Below, in pieces: positions 10,852-23,776 of a DNA stretch of 64,000 bases (its first letter is position 1; every line of letters begins with the position of its first letter). The DNA comes from Avena insularis (lineage: Eukaryota; Streptophyta; Magnoliopsida; Poales; Poaceae), in NCBI GenBank assembly GCA_023614405.1, contig CM042697.1, positions 298,678,954 to 298,742,953 of the forward strand, given 5' to 3'. Position numbers and translations under genes: made by a program. The notes under the pieces are model-generated. The model did not search any database. It had not been told where the DNA came from and saw only the letters and a list, made by a program, of their open reading frames with translations.

Positions 10852-13800
10852 TGTCAACACCCGGGTTTTTAATCCCAGATGCCTATTATGCCATACATCG
10901 CAATCCCAGGATTACCATTTTTGCGAGACATAACAGAATTAGATACCACAGTACATCATCCATTACAAACCATACATAAGGTCTTACACAAATAAGGATC
11001 TCATGATCCAATTCTTCATACAACTCAAGCAACGGAATAACGTAATAATAACGGTAGCGTAGGCGAAGCTCCATCTTCGGGGTCACAGGCAATGATGACG
11101 ATGGGAGATGATCCTAGTTGTCATAACCTTCCTAGGGTCCATCCTCCTATTACTCCTCTTCATAGTCTGGCCACGGAAATAGCTAGGGACAAAGCCATGC
11201 GAACTCTTTAAGTACTCGCAAACTAATACTAACAAGTGAAGGGTTTTTTTGTAATAGGACACTAAGCTCTAGGGTTGTTTTGCAAAAAGCCAGATTTACC
11301 TGTACTAAGTTCAGAAGCAAGAAAAGCTAGTTGAAATGTTATAACACCTAAGTGGGAGCTTGATATTCATATCACAACTCTGTTGTGGTCAAGTCAAAAT
11401 TCTCAATCCATTTCACAAGTCATTTTGAAAACATCTGACGAGGGAACAATATGGCCACTCCAACTGTCCATAACCGTGGACGCGGCTATTCGAATAGTTT
11501 GACACTCTGCAGAGATTGTACACTTTCACCACAACATTCGATACATCCGTCAGGAACAAATCCTGAATTCACCATACTCAGTATGCGGATAATCAATCCT
11601 AACCTTTCAATTACATGCCCTAGTATAAGCACCTCTCTTGTGAGTTTGGCCTCCCAACCATGACCAACTGTCATCTTGAGTACTGCACAGGTGGACAATC
11701 TTCACAAGGTAGCCTCAACTCAGACCTTGGCCGTGAGGGAACGAATACTAAGGTATATAAGTTTCCAGTCAAGCCCTACCCAATTCTCGGGTATTGTGGT
11801 TGTACGATAAAATTGGAATGGTATCGCATCCATACAACCATCAGTTTTATAAATGGATAAGGCTCATGCCTCAACATTTTCATCATCAAAATAATCTGGT
11901 GTTCGGAAACACATGTCAAAACATCTCAATAGAATGATCCATCATTCCAAGTTTTTCATAACCATTTTTCCACCAAGTATTCCCATCTAAAGTTGATGGG
12001 TATCAGCAAATGGGTATAATCATATATGCTTAAGGCATATAGTTGGCATGGTAACAAGAAAGTATTGGCTTGCATAGGTATAGTATATTGCAAGTGTTAA
12101 CTTGCACAATCAACTAGTAGTATTAGGCTTGCCTTGTGCAGAGCAGTGGTTGAAGTTCTCCTCGGCTTCTTCTTTGTAGTATCCTCCTTCCTCCTCGTAT
12201 CCTTGGTTGGTACTAGCGTCTATGAATAAATACGAGGTACACAATCACCAAACAATACTTAACTAGTTTCAATCATCACACACAATGGTTCTATAGATGA
12301 TCTAGCATCATCACTAACATTACAAGATTAAAGCATTAGTCTTTTTGATTTCATTTTTAGAAAAGTAATTTCTACTCATTGAAAAACTACTTAAGATTTA
12401 ATATTCTCCAAACCAAACATGGGATCATGTTGACAGATGTCATCACCACATATTTCAGTACATGGTAATGTGATTTAAAGTGGTGTCACAATTTAATAAG
12501 ATTTAACCTTTTATTTCATTTAAATAAAGTGACTAGAAATGTCTATGTGGCATCCTTTTATTACTTGAACATTATTTCTCTAAGTAAACCCAAATTTTTT
12601 TATATATTCTGAAAGGTATGGTCAAATGTGATTTTTGAGAGTTGGAATCAACTCAAAAGCTATTATAGTTTAAATTTGAAAAATGTTTGAATGCAGAAAA
12701 GGTTCTGCCTTGTTATTTTTACCAAGGTTGATCTATAGATTCAAATGATTTGAATCCAACGGTCTTGGATTAAGCATTTCAAAACCTTTCTAAAAAATTT
12801 TGTTTCATTCAATTTGGTTCACTGAATCGAGCTGGGTTGATTTTTCAAACTGGGTACAGAACTATGTTTGAATTAAAATGGAAAAAGTTAAATTCAAACG
12901 AGTGGGCTGCGGGAACTGCTAATGGGCTGGCCCATTGTCACTCCGCAGCGCGGGGATCAACTGACAGGGGAGTTCCACCAGTCAGTGGCTCTTTAAACGC
13001 GAAGCGGTATGGGGCAATCTCATCTGCACGATCTAAGTCTAATCGAACGGCTACTACTCATCGTCCACGTCGGGCGGCGCCAGCGAGACAGAAACCTAAC
13101 GCGGCAGGTGGGGGTCGTCGGGGGCTCACCGGGGCTCAGGCGAAGGTCGGCGATGCGGGCGAACGACAAAGTCGACGACGGCGAACCTCCTTGTACCAGC
13201 AGCTCATCCTGGGGTGGAAAAAATCGACGGCGCCTTCTTCTCCGTGAGGCTGCTCGTGAATTCAGCCTTGTTCGGGAATGAGGTGGAACAATCAGTGAGG
13301 TGAGGGGAGTGAGATGGTGTGCTCAATTCGGCTGGGGGGCGTCTCCTTTTATAGGATCGACGGTGAGACCGAATGGGATGGGCATACGATGGTGGCGACA
13401 CGGCTACGGGCTAGCAGCATGGACGAGTGTGGCGATCGATCGGTGGTCTCCTGGCGATGCTCTAGGGTTTTAATGTGCGTGTAGGGGCGGTGGCAAATGG
13501 TCGGGAACGCTCGATGCTCTGCAAGGCAGAGGCGGCATCTTTGACGGCGAGCGGTGGCTATGGGGCACGGGCGGTGAAATGGGCATGTCTGGCGGTCTCC
13601 TGGGACGGTGGGGAGCATGCTGGCGGGCGGCAAGGGCTTGAGGTGATCGGGTTGCGTGGGAATGGTGCGTGCTCTGCAGTGCACGTCGGCATGGTCGATA
13701 GCGGCACGGGCGCGGCGTTCCTGGCGACTCTGGTTGCTGTCTGCGAGGCAGGGCTAGTCAAGAGGGGGCGGTGAAGCATGGGCTACCTCCCAGACAAGGT

Positions 13801-14605
13801 TGGAACGGCTAGTTCTTCCTCTAGCCTGTTGTCCACACTGTGGTGACATGGGTGCTCTCGGCCTGTTCATCATTGATGACATTGGCGAGTTTACAGTGGG
13901 GCTAGAGCTTAGTTAAGTTTGCTAGATGATCTAGTGAGGTTGCTGTGAGCTAGAGAGGGAACGAGTTAGGCTCAAATCACTGCACACTATAGTGTTTTGA
14001 TTTTGTTTGATTTGTATCTGCAAGGTGTTTGATGAAATGGTCGCCATGAGTTCAAGTTTTGAATTTTGAAAAGATTTTTGGTGTGTGTGCTAGGCATGTG
14101 CTGATGAGTCTGTAGATGCTTGGGTTTTGAAAGTTGAGCTGGTTTGAGTGGTTTTTGAAAAAGTGGGATCTTCCCATATGAAATAGATTCAATTTTAAAC
14201 AGTCATTTAAACTATGCATTTGAATGTAAGGTGGGCCTTCGTACTTTGTTATGAGTACTATCAAGGGGTGCAAATATACAAACAGGTTTCTGTTAAGTTC
14301 TAAAAGTTATAGATAGCCAAAGTAGGCATGGGGGTTAAATTGGCCAAAGTGACCATTCACTTAAGTTGATGGTTTTGATTTGTTTATCTTTGGGAAAAGT
14401 GTGGGGATTCTTTAGATGATGTTTAATTCACCTAAGAATCATTTTCCAAGTAAAGAAACACACAATCATGGCAATTCAAAAGAATCCAAATTTTAATGCA
14501 CACACATATGAATGCTTTCATATTTCAATTGCAAAAGTTTTTGTTAACCCTAATTTTGATGATTAGAGTTTGATGATTCTAGTTTAATATTATTGGGATG
14601 TTACA
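10852..14605 (-). repeat. 5' LTR of the Tekay-type element (3754 bp)
   Basis: Runs from TGTCAACACC to GATGTTACA and pairs with 1013-5026. It lacks about 260 bp present in the other LTR (junction near 11994), so the deletion happened after insertion or was present in one strand-transfer product. As the 5' LTR it carries the promoter used for the genomic RNA, with the TATA at 13347-13353. Confidence 0.93.
13347..13353 (-). promoter_or_regulatory. TATA box (TATAAAA) in the 5' LTR
   Basis: TATAAAA on the minus strand in a GC-rich block, conserved with 3768-3774. It is the best candidate for the element promoter, and transcription would run towards lower coordinates into the accessory ORF and gag. 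Confidence 0.65.
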
Positions 14606-17196
14606 GAGTAGCAAATATGTGGAGAGAAAATGGGCCTTGGGCCAGGAGCTGGACACTATTTTTCTCTTTCCAATTCTGTTTTCTCCCTTTCTTTTTCATT
14701 TGAATTCCTGCAAGGATTTAAACATTCAGAAACTTTATGAAATAACAAATTACTGCAGAAACTTATGAAACTAATTGTTCCAATATTTATTTATTATTTT
14801 CAAAGATTTAAACTGTTTGGAAAGCATCTTTATTGATTGCAACAATTTATCACTTGGGGTTTTAGAGATTTATTTTTTATAATAAGATCTTATAAAATGA
14901 TTTTTATTTCCTCTTAACAAATGTAATGGTATTTAAAGTTATTTTGTGAGCTTTTGTTATATAGTGTTATATTTCTTTATTTTCTTTATATACTTCCTTT
15001 GTAATATTTTGTAAGGCCTTTGTTATTAATTTCCTTTATATAATAACCCATGGATTTATTATTTGATATTTCTTTATTTATTGATAGAACTTAATTCTAG
15101 TTAAATTATAGTTTGAAGGGAAATATATATATTGTGATCCTTTTCTTATTATATGATACATAATGTTCTAGGGAATTAATATGATTAATATTATTCTCAT
15201 GAATTTAGGAAATAGCAATATATATATTTTATTATAACTAATATAGAGGTTAGGGTTTGAATTCTAAATGTTTACCCTAGGGTTTAGGGTACTTAATATA
15301 CTTATATTCTTTTGCTGATGTGAATAAATATTAATGGCTAAACATATTGTCTTTATGTTTGTGATCTTTAATGATATCACCTTTTAAAATAGAAAGTATT
15401 TTCTGGAATATGTTATGGAAAGGAATTGATAAAGATAGCTTCTAAGCACATATGGTTTTAATGTTTTGAAATGACAAAGATATGCTTAAGTGATTTTATA
15501 TAGGAAAACATTCCTATACACCATTTCGAAAGAGGATGATAGATCAAATAGATGAGATGCAATTAAGTTGATTATATAATGAAGGTTCAGTGTTTATCAA
15601 GAGTCCCTATCTACCACTCTTTATAATTATTGTTTCTTACTTGAGGAATTACTTTCCTAGACATACAACTTATCCACATATATCATCATGTGTTAACATG
15701 ATGAGCTTTGCTTCACAAAAATATTCCTATCAATAATTTCTCCTCCTAAATCCATTTGAAAATCAATGAGCTTGATAGTAAAGCTTTTCATAATATTCTC
15801 ATATCTATACTAGGTTATCAAACTATTCTACTACTAATAATCTCCAATCCAACATATAGTTACTTCTAACTCCATTCATACTCTTCCTTAACCATCCATC
15901 ACTAATATTTCTCTAGTAGATGTATATATCAAACTACTTTCATCAAAATCTTACTATCCTTTAAGAGGAATACACTACTTCAATAACTCCATGCCACTCT
16001 AGCTTTAACTTAGTCACACTATCTTATATCTACTTTACTCCAATATCTTATTTCCAGCTTTACATTATATCAGGTTGACTTATCACGGCTAACCTAGGAT
16101 AACATATCTATACTAGGGTTTAATCATGTTCTATCCACCAATGTCACTTATACATGATATAAGCATTTAATCTTGGTGACTAAAGCATGATCATTATAAT
16201 CCTTTGATCTTTTATGGTTTAGATTTCTAGTTGTCTAATCAAGGATTTGATCCATACAACATTACAGTTGTATTATAATTATCTTCTATTTATCTCTATT
16301 GGACTAAGAGATATGATTCTTTGACTATACCTACTTGATCCAATAAGATTACTCCTGTTAACTTTATGTAGGATTCATCCTTGTAATCTTCTTTAACACC
16401 ATAAGATTATGTATTCCAAATAACTCTTCTATCATTTCAGGAGTGAGCTAACTCCATCAATAATCCTATTGATTTGATTCTCTTCACTCACTCTCATCCT
16501 ATAGATGATATCTAAACTAGCATTACCACCTACCACTTCTTACTTCTTTCTCTAAAGGAATTGATAAGGACAGGGGTTAATACATCAAGAATTGATAGGC
16601 AAAGGTTTGATAGATCAATAGTTGATTACTCAACTTTAATGAACAACAGATATTGGAATTAAATCCAATAGATATGATAAGGATTGATATGGGAATAAAG
16701 ATATGTGGTGAATGGTCTTGGAATTGGTTTCTTTCCTACTCCATATAACTAAAGATTTAGGGTTAAGTATTACCATGATCCACATGGTAGAAATAAATAA
16801 GGATAAAATAGGTCAAGACTTAGTTATTACATTCTTGTCTCTTGAATTATATACATAGCTTGGTATTCATAGATTGTTGTGATGAACACTATGGAATGAT
16901 CACTTAAGGATCAAATATAATTCATTAAGTAATGTATTAGGGTTTAACTTCTATTACATTTTATATACCCTTAGATCAAATCTCCTTTACCCAAAATAAG
17001 GTTTTAGCAAAGGTCATATTGAAACTTAGCGCAGTAAACTTGATGATCTACTTCAATTCCATCAAGTTGAGAGAAGCTTCAATCACTTTGACAAGTTTTG
17101 TTCAAAAGACCAAAATTATTCGGATTTTCTATGCATGAATGCAATGCACACATCTGTGTTTAGCTTATTTCTAAGCTCTAATGCTGGGATGTTACA
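14606..17196 (-). mobile_element. Outer element, 3' LTR (LTR A), right segment
   Basis: Begins with the right GAGTA target duplication (14606-14610) and aligns with 30222-31232 plus 40853-42447 of LTR B. The site matching the LARD insertion is empty here (CTACC at 15611-15615). It ends in GGGATGTTACA, directly followed by the polypurine tract. The segment is AT-rich and has no coding potential. With 1-1012 it gives about 3.6 kb of LTR A, against 3.61 kb in the matching parts of LTR B. Confidence 0.9.
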
Positions 17197-17243
17197 GACT
17201 CTCCCCCTTTGTCTTGCTGGGATGTTACAGACTCTCCCCCTTC
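17182..17243. repeat. Tandem duplication of LTR end plus polypurine tract
   Basis: A 29-bp unit (TGCTGGGATGTTACAGACTC and the following C-rich tract) occurs at 17182-17210 and again at 17215-17243, differing at the last base. The first copy is the true LTR end because its upstream flank matches the LTR B end at 42425-42441. The second copy is an extra LTR end and polypurine tract just inside the element. Confidence 0.9.
17200..17210 (-). promoter_or_regulatory. Polypurine tract of the outer element
   Basis: On the minus strand it reads AAAGGGGGAGA next to LTR A. It gives the outer element a minus orientation, with LTR A as 3' LTR and LTR B as 5' LTR. Confidence 0.85.
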
Positions 17244-18638
17244 AGATTAATAAACTTCGTCCTCAAAGTTTGTACACTCTTTCATTTCGGAGTAAGGAAT
17301 TGTCCTCCATTGATTACGATATGTCTCAACTCCATGGTAACCTCAATGGGAATAATTGTAATATCCCATATCCAAATACTTTCCTTGAATTTACCTCATA
17401 CTTGGCAATCTCCAACTTGTTGTCTTCAATATCCCAAAGTTTCTTTTACTATCCTCCTTTAGGGATATGTTCTCATTATGGAATCCTTAAATTGGAATTT
17501 CTTCTTTAGTTCATTATCCTGATTAGGTATCCTAATCAGATTCCTTAACTTGATCATTAGTCTTCTTTATGATATTATGCTAGGTCTAGGAAGTCTCACT
17601 AAAACAGGGTTTTCAATTTCTATTAGACACTAGTTGTTGTCAAAAGACTATATTTGGCTTGTATTTGAATGGCTTATACTGATAATCCTTCCAAAGATTG
17701 GTTTTGGACACATTTAGTCCATACCATCGTAATTTCTTGTTTCACTACACATGTCCAATTGGATGTGATTTATTCTCTGTTAGGGATCAATTAAGAGTTG
17801 TTTCCTCTAGAATTTGTCTATTAGGATTAATTTATTTTATCACCTTCAAGCTTTTATCTTATCAAACATTTAGAAAATCTCTTGTTATTACCTTAAATAC
17901 TTCTTCAACTTCCACTTATTAATCACCTTAAGGTCTAAGCACTACTATCTGGAAATAAACTTAGATCTTTCATCTAGGCACACTCCAGAAGTTCTTTACA
18001 ATGATGGCTTCTTTTAAACTTATAAAAATAAGGCTTAATGTTGTCATAGGTTAGTACTTCTTCTTCAACCTTTACTCGAATATTCAGATAACAATACTTC
18101 CCTTTTACTGTTTAATCTCCCCCTTAGGGTTTACTAATGGTCTCTAAACTGCCTATATAGTAACCATTGGCTTCATAATTAGAATGTTGGTCTTTGTCTA
18201 GCTTGTACCTTTCCTATTTAAAGTCCCATGAAAGAACTTATAGTATACCCACACTATTGTGGATTTCCAAAATAGATCTTCCAAGATTATTTGTCTTACT
18301 TACTGTTTGGACATTTTCACTTTGATAGGCATGACTTTGTGAAGCGCCTCGAAAGACGATCGCATCAATTTTTTATACTCATTTATGTCTTACTTAACTT
18401 AGGCCAAGTTTTATGCTCTTTATGCAACAATCAAGATAATTAGGTTAACTATGTCAACCAAATATCAGCCACGGACAATTACCAACTATGGACTATCTTA
18501 GGGTGTAGGGATTACCCTACGGTTCCCGACATGCTACTAGCATTCTCTCTGAATTGTCAGAGCTTGAATACCATTTTTGTTCCAAAGCTTCTTATTTGTA
18601 CTTATTCATGATAATCCCATGAACTTGGTACAACTACT
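17244..18638 (-). mobile_element. Outer element internal region, right of LTR A
   Basis: About 1.4 kb of AT-rich sequence between the polypurine tract and the first solo LTR. Short open frames (for example 17698-17922) have no recognisable gag or pol motif. I see no protease, RT, RNase H or integrase signature on either strand. It ends with the CTACT target duplication (18634-18638). Confidence 0.75.
17252..17271 (-). promoter_or_regulatory. Stem-loop upstream of the outer polypurine tract
   Basis: On the minus strand AAACTT pairs with AAGTTT around a loop containing GAGGACG. The position and the GGACGA core match the stem-loops at 5046-5064 and 36806-36824, while the stem bases differ but still pair. 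Confidence 0.6.
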
Positions 18639-21600
18639 TGTCACATCCTAAGATTTTAGAATTTGGGATTAGAAAAAAAATTGTTTTTACATGTCATTCA
18701 TGTGCATTGCATTGCATTCATGAAAATTTGAATTGCAAAACCTCATTTATAAACCCTATTTTGAATTACAAAAATGCACCTACAAGAGAATATACAAGGA
18801 ATTTAAATCCACTACTTGCAAACTAGTAAAAATATTACAAATATGATCCTATGTTTATCTACATATTTTTATAAAAATTTGGACACCAAAATCGTCTCAG
18901 TTGGATTATCTAAGAAAACGATATAAAGAAAAAAGGAAATAGAAAATAGAAAAGAAAAGGAAGAAAAAAAACTAACTAGACCGACACTGCCCTGCCCCGC
19001 GGCCCAGCCCACCTAACCCAGTCTTATCTACCGCGCGTCCCCGTCCGCGAGCAACACGCAGTAGAAGCCGCCGGCCCACCCATGGCCCGACAGCAGCCCG
19101 CTTCCCCTTTCCCTCACACGCTGACGCCTGGGACCCACTGTTCATCTCCTTGCTCCATCTACAGATAGAGACGAACACGGGTTGATCTCGATCGTTTCCC
19201 CCATAGATTCCTCCCGATTCGTTCGTACCTTACCCCCTTGCAAGCCAAACCAACATATAATTCCCTCCCCCTCTCTCTTGTTTGATTTTTGATGACTTCC
19301 GAAACCCTAAGACGCCGTCGGAGTTTTCCGATCCACCGCCGCCGTGAGCCCACGAGGTCGAGCTCGAACCCGTCAAATACGTCCACCTCGACCCTCCTTA
19401 TCCCTCTGGACCACTTTATCGTGGAGCACCGTTTCGTCCTGACCCACTTTCCCCTCCACAGGTTGCCGCTGCCTCGTGGAATTGCTCACCGGAGCTCCAC
19501 CGTCGCCGCACGCCTCCATCTGCACGCCGACGCTTCCTCGGGAAGCAATCCACGACGCCATTCTCGCCACTGATACCTCCGTCCTCTTCCGGTCACCGTC
19601 CCCCTTCTTACCGACCTCGCCGACCCCAGTCGTTCCGTCCACCGTCATCACCCGAGTCAGCACCGCCACCCGCTGACGCCGTCACCGGTGAGCTCCTCGA
19701 CGCTTTCGTTCGGATTCATGGGATCAGTCGTCGATGGCCCAGATTAGAAGTTCTTGCGAAGAGGTATCGACGAATCACCGCCCGCCATCTGGCCATCCTC
19801 GTCACTCTTGCCCGCCAGCGCCACGTCCACAGCCAGGTCAGCGCCGCGTTAGCAACCATGCCCAGTCAGAGTCAGTTAATTTATTTAGTATTTAAAGAAA
19901 AGTCAGAAAATAAAGGAAACTTGTAAATTCATAGAAAATTATCTATAAGTCCAAAATTAGTAAATAATATACCTATGGATTCACAAAAATATGTAGAATA
20001 TTAATGCCCTATTATATCTGACTGATACATAATATATTTTTTGTAATAATTTAAATGATTTAATGGACACTTTGGACTAAATAAAGTATAGTAAATTATC
20101 TGTAGATCATAAAAATACAAATAAAGTGTCTATGGACTGCTAGTTTCATATAAAACATTAATAAACTATTGGATCCAACTTTTACAGTGCGGAAATTACT
20201 GTAGTAATTTAATTAGTTTTAATGGTCTTTTAGGTTAATAAATTCATAGAAAATTATCTGTAACTCCGAAAAATATGAACAATATATCAAATTGAGGCTA
20301 CTATAATTTAGATTAATATTATCTGGTTGGATCCAGCATTTTCTGATTATTCACCCTGTAGTGATTTAATTAGTTTTAATGGCTTTAGAAATCATTAAAT
20401 TCAGAGTAAACTATTTTCATATCACAAAAATATAAATAATATACCGATGGAAAGCTGGTTCCATGTAGATCATAAATATGCAAATGGTTCAGGAAAATAC
20501 TATAAGGTTTTGCAGCAAATAGATAAATAGTTTAATGGCTTATTTAGGGTATTAAAATCATAGTAATTCGATTACTGATCAGAAAATTACAAATAATATG
20601 TCCTGGAATTACAATTCCGTGGAGATTACAGATACAATTTTAGTTTGATTTTTAGGCAACAGAAACTATATAAATGATTTAAAATCCATTAAATACTATT
20701 TAAATCATAGAAAAAGATTTACAACTCCGATTAAGGTGAATCCAATTGCTACTGGTTCATATTAATGCCCTCTATCCAGTACACTTTAGATGAAAATTTA
20801 ATTTGACAATGAGGACAGAAGTTACAACAGATCTGTTAAAACACCAATAATGGCAAGTAATTATTAATAATAAATACCCCATTGCATTAATCGATCTCTT
20901 GCATGCATCATGTATTCTAGTAATGTTCGGAGAACTAATTACAACTATTGTGACATATTAAATTGTCATGCATGCATTTGTTCATCATTGTTCTCTTGTA
21001 TTGCGTATAATTGCATTATTTTGAATGGTGTGTTTGTTGTGCACTTGTTTGGAGTGCAATGTTTGTGATTGTGACGAGTGCAATATTCTCTATTGTGAGG
21101 ATTATTTGATCGACTACATCTTATACAACAAAGGCAAGTAGAGCTATCATAAATGTCCTATTATTTTTCCTATGCATGTAGTATGATTTTTAGTAGTAAT
21201 GCATGTTTAGGTGTTTTACTACTATGCTATGCTATGACACCCAGGCATGATTTCCATATCTCCATGACTTGATTCCTTTGAGCCATCGTATTATAGTTGC
21301 TTAGCCATGCTTATTAGATGCGCAAAAGGGAATTCATGATTGATTATGTTATGGAAAAGTTATGTTTTTTGTTATAATGAAAACAACTAGAATTTAATGA
21401 ATCTCCTAGGTGTGATGGATTGATGTTTTTGGATGGTTTATTATGGAAAGCACACCTAGGCTTCAGAGATTGGACAGGTTTCTTGTGTAGTAGCTTCCAG
21501 TATAGCCGCATGTCATTATTTGTCTTGACTAAGTAGGTTGTGGGAACCTGACCCGACGTGACTAGCAGATGTAGGGGATGTAGGTTGGTATGGGTCCGTC

Positions 21601-22368
21601 CTGAGGGCTCGGGGTTCTACTTCTGAAAGGTTTCGTCTTGGTTTTCTCCCTACCATGGCACAAAATGAGTGTAATGGTAAGAGTGGGTTGACTGGGTCGT
21701 GCAGGTAAAGTGTACAACCCCTGCAGGGTGTCTAAACTAAGTACTTAGTCGTGTCCCCGGTTATGGACAACTATGAGCAACTGGGCCTGGAACTGTTTGG
21801 AATATGTCACTCATTCCAATTTCTTAATTACTAAAACTTGATGGTGAACATGGGTTTAGGAGCATACGAAAGATGAACTGTCTTGTTTCTACATGGGTTT
21901 ATGCTGGTATGTCCTTAGAAGATTGTTTTGAAGAAAGAAAAGTATTTTGAATGTAGGAAAAGTTAAATTGCTTTTAGCAAATGAGACTAAACTCCATTTA
22001 GCCAAATGTGCATGTAGTTGATAGATCCTTTGTACTCATTAGTTCTACTTGCCAATACATTCAAAGTATTGACCATTCGTGGCTGCAACGTTTCATGTTG
22101 CAGGTTGTTCCGTTTCTGAGTGATCGCTATAGGTCGCAAGACTCCACTCAACGATTGTTCGCCTGTGGCACATTTGAAGAATGGAGATCTATCTTGTTAT
22201 TGTTTCCGCGGTGTACTTGTGTAATATAATGTAAATTATGGATCATATTCGTTGTATTTATGATGCACATTTATGTTTGGTATCATTTTGTACTGTGTGT
22301 GCCAGTGAACCGATCCAGGGATTGGCCATATATACATGAACTCAGCCTTATCAGGCGAGGGTGTTACA
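18639..22368 (+). mobile_element. Solo LTR (3730 bp) with CTACT target duplication
   Basis: Runs from TGTCACATCC to GGTGTTACA and is flanked by CTACT at 18634-18638 and 22369-22373. No internal region or second LTR is present, so this is the product of LTR-LTR recombination. A GC-rich block (19000-19870) with several open frames (19289-19573 and others) is followed by AT-rich sequence. Near 21710 a stretch resembling 34600-34660 of the LARD LTR is visible (CTGCAGGGTGT, AAGTACTTAG). Orientation is plus by analogy to the LARD LTR. No coding function is supported. Confidence 0.9.
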
Positions 22369-22373
22369 CTACT

Positions 22374-23764
22374 GCATTAACTTCTTAGCAACATTACCTA
22401 TTTTGAGTGACATTAATTTCATCACTTCCTGTTAATTTATACATTTTCTACATTAATTTACCTTCTTATTGCTAAATAATAATGATCTAAACTTGATCCA
22501 TCCTTCAAATTGTGTTGATACACCTTATACGTTGCTTCATTCTTCATGTAAGTCTTCATCTTGGTCTTTTGAACTCGTCACTCCCTTACACGAATTCCCT
22601 TTTCTATATAGGTGTCCAACATCAAGTAGTAACTGGATGTTGCAACATGCATTTGCACACCAATTCAAACATCATGTATAGATCTAGTCAATCAAGAAGA
22701 TCCAAGAAAAACCAATAAATCCAAATGTGGTATATATAACGCATAATATTCTAAGCCTGGAATATAGTAGTTGAGTATAATATCTCTAGAATTCAGGCTT
22801 AGTTGTGTAGTATATGACACCTCCTCATATAGTTTTACATCGTGAAACTTAGCACATAGGGGTCAAACTATACTTTGTCTCAATATTTACCCAAATTGCT
22901 CAAGTGCAAAAGGATAATCTTAAACAAAGTGGTCTCAATTTGGTTATAACTAACCTTTGGTCTCACCTTTAGAATGATTAACTAATAACCAACCTTTCTT
23001 ATTTTGTAACTAACCTCACATGATCTCTCAAAAATACTAATAAGTTTCTATTGAACCCCCTAAAATTGAAGGTTATCACAAATTTGTGACACCTATGACT
23101 TCTATCATAGTTCTAACATATTATTTTCTTACTTCTACTTCAAGCTAATTTACTATCTGCTTGTCATATTTATAATTTCATCATGGTTTCGGAGCTAATC
23201 TCACCATGATCTTGTTATGTTTTACCTATACCTCATAATTTAAGAGCTAATCTGACCATGATGACTTTGTTTCTCATTACACTATCATTAAGTCTTAATA
23301 TAATTGCACTTCATCACGTAGAATTCTCAAGTGAATCCCACATGATTACTACTCATTACATCTATTCATGCTCTAATGGTCTTCACTATGTTGTCTTTGG
23401 TTATCAACTAACAATAAGATTCCACTGTACTACTTGAATTCTAAGGTTAGGCTACACCATTAGGACTGCTTCAATTGATGTCTTACACTTGATCCAACTC
23501 TACTGTGACCAATGGGCTTCCTAAAGCATCTTGGTGATACATATCTCCTTAGGAAGACACTAAATAGCACATACTGAGAAAATATGGATAACGACTTTTA
23601 AGAAAGATGACCAAAGCATCAAACTTATGTGTGACAGGGTTATCCTGAAGTGGGTACTCATCACAAGTCATAAGAATATTTGGTTTAGATAAGATGGAAC
23701 CTATAGTCACTATCCAACCTACAGATCTTTCTAAAAGGGTTTTAATCCTAAGGTCAAAGCATAT
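22374..23764 (-). mobile_element. Outer element internal region, left of LTR B
   Basis: About 1.4 kb of AT-rich non-coding sequence between the solo LTR and the primer binding site. With 17197-18633 it makes an internal domain of about 2.85 kb once the solo LTR is removed. No retroviral motif is readable on either strand, so the outer element looks non-autonomous. Confidence 0.7.
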
Positions 23765-23776
23765 GCTCTGATACCA
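23765..23776 (-). promoter_or_regulatory. Primer binding site of the outer element (iMet type)
   Basis: On the minus strand it reads TGGTATCAGAGC, identical to the sites at 10837-10848 and 35252-35263. With the usual 2-3 base gap the adjoining LTR would start at 23779 with TGCATTGACC. Confidence 0.75.

Larger units (their letters stand above)
1013..14605 (-). mobile_element. Near-complete Ty3/gypsy chromovirus (Tekay/Del-type) retrotransposon
   Basis: This is a 13.6-kb minus-strand element with LTRs at 1013-5026 and 10852-14605, TG...CA ends and a GAGTA target duplication. The primer binding site at 10837-10848 fits initiator Met-tRNA and a polypurine tract lies at 5029-5040. In element order it holds an accessory ORF (10622-9844), gag-protease-RT (9603-6841), RNase H (6820-6587), integrase (6577-5414) and a C-terminal chromodomain (5410-5087). 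The chromodomain and the PR-RT-RH-IN order place it with chromoviruses; the integrase tail and pre-PPT motif resemble the Tekay/Del lineage. It is defective: one frameshift in RNase H, two in-frame stops before integrase, a frameshift pair before the chromodomain and one in the accessory ORF. Loss of function is recent, since every domain is still recognisable. Confidence 0.95.
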
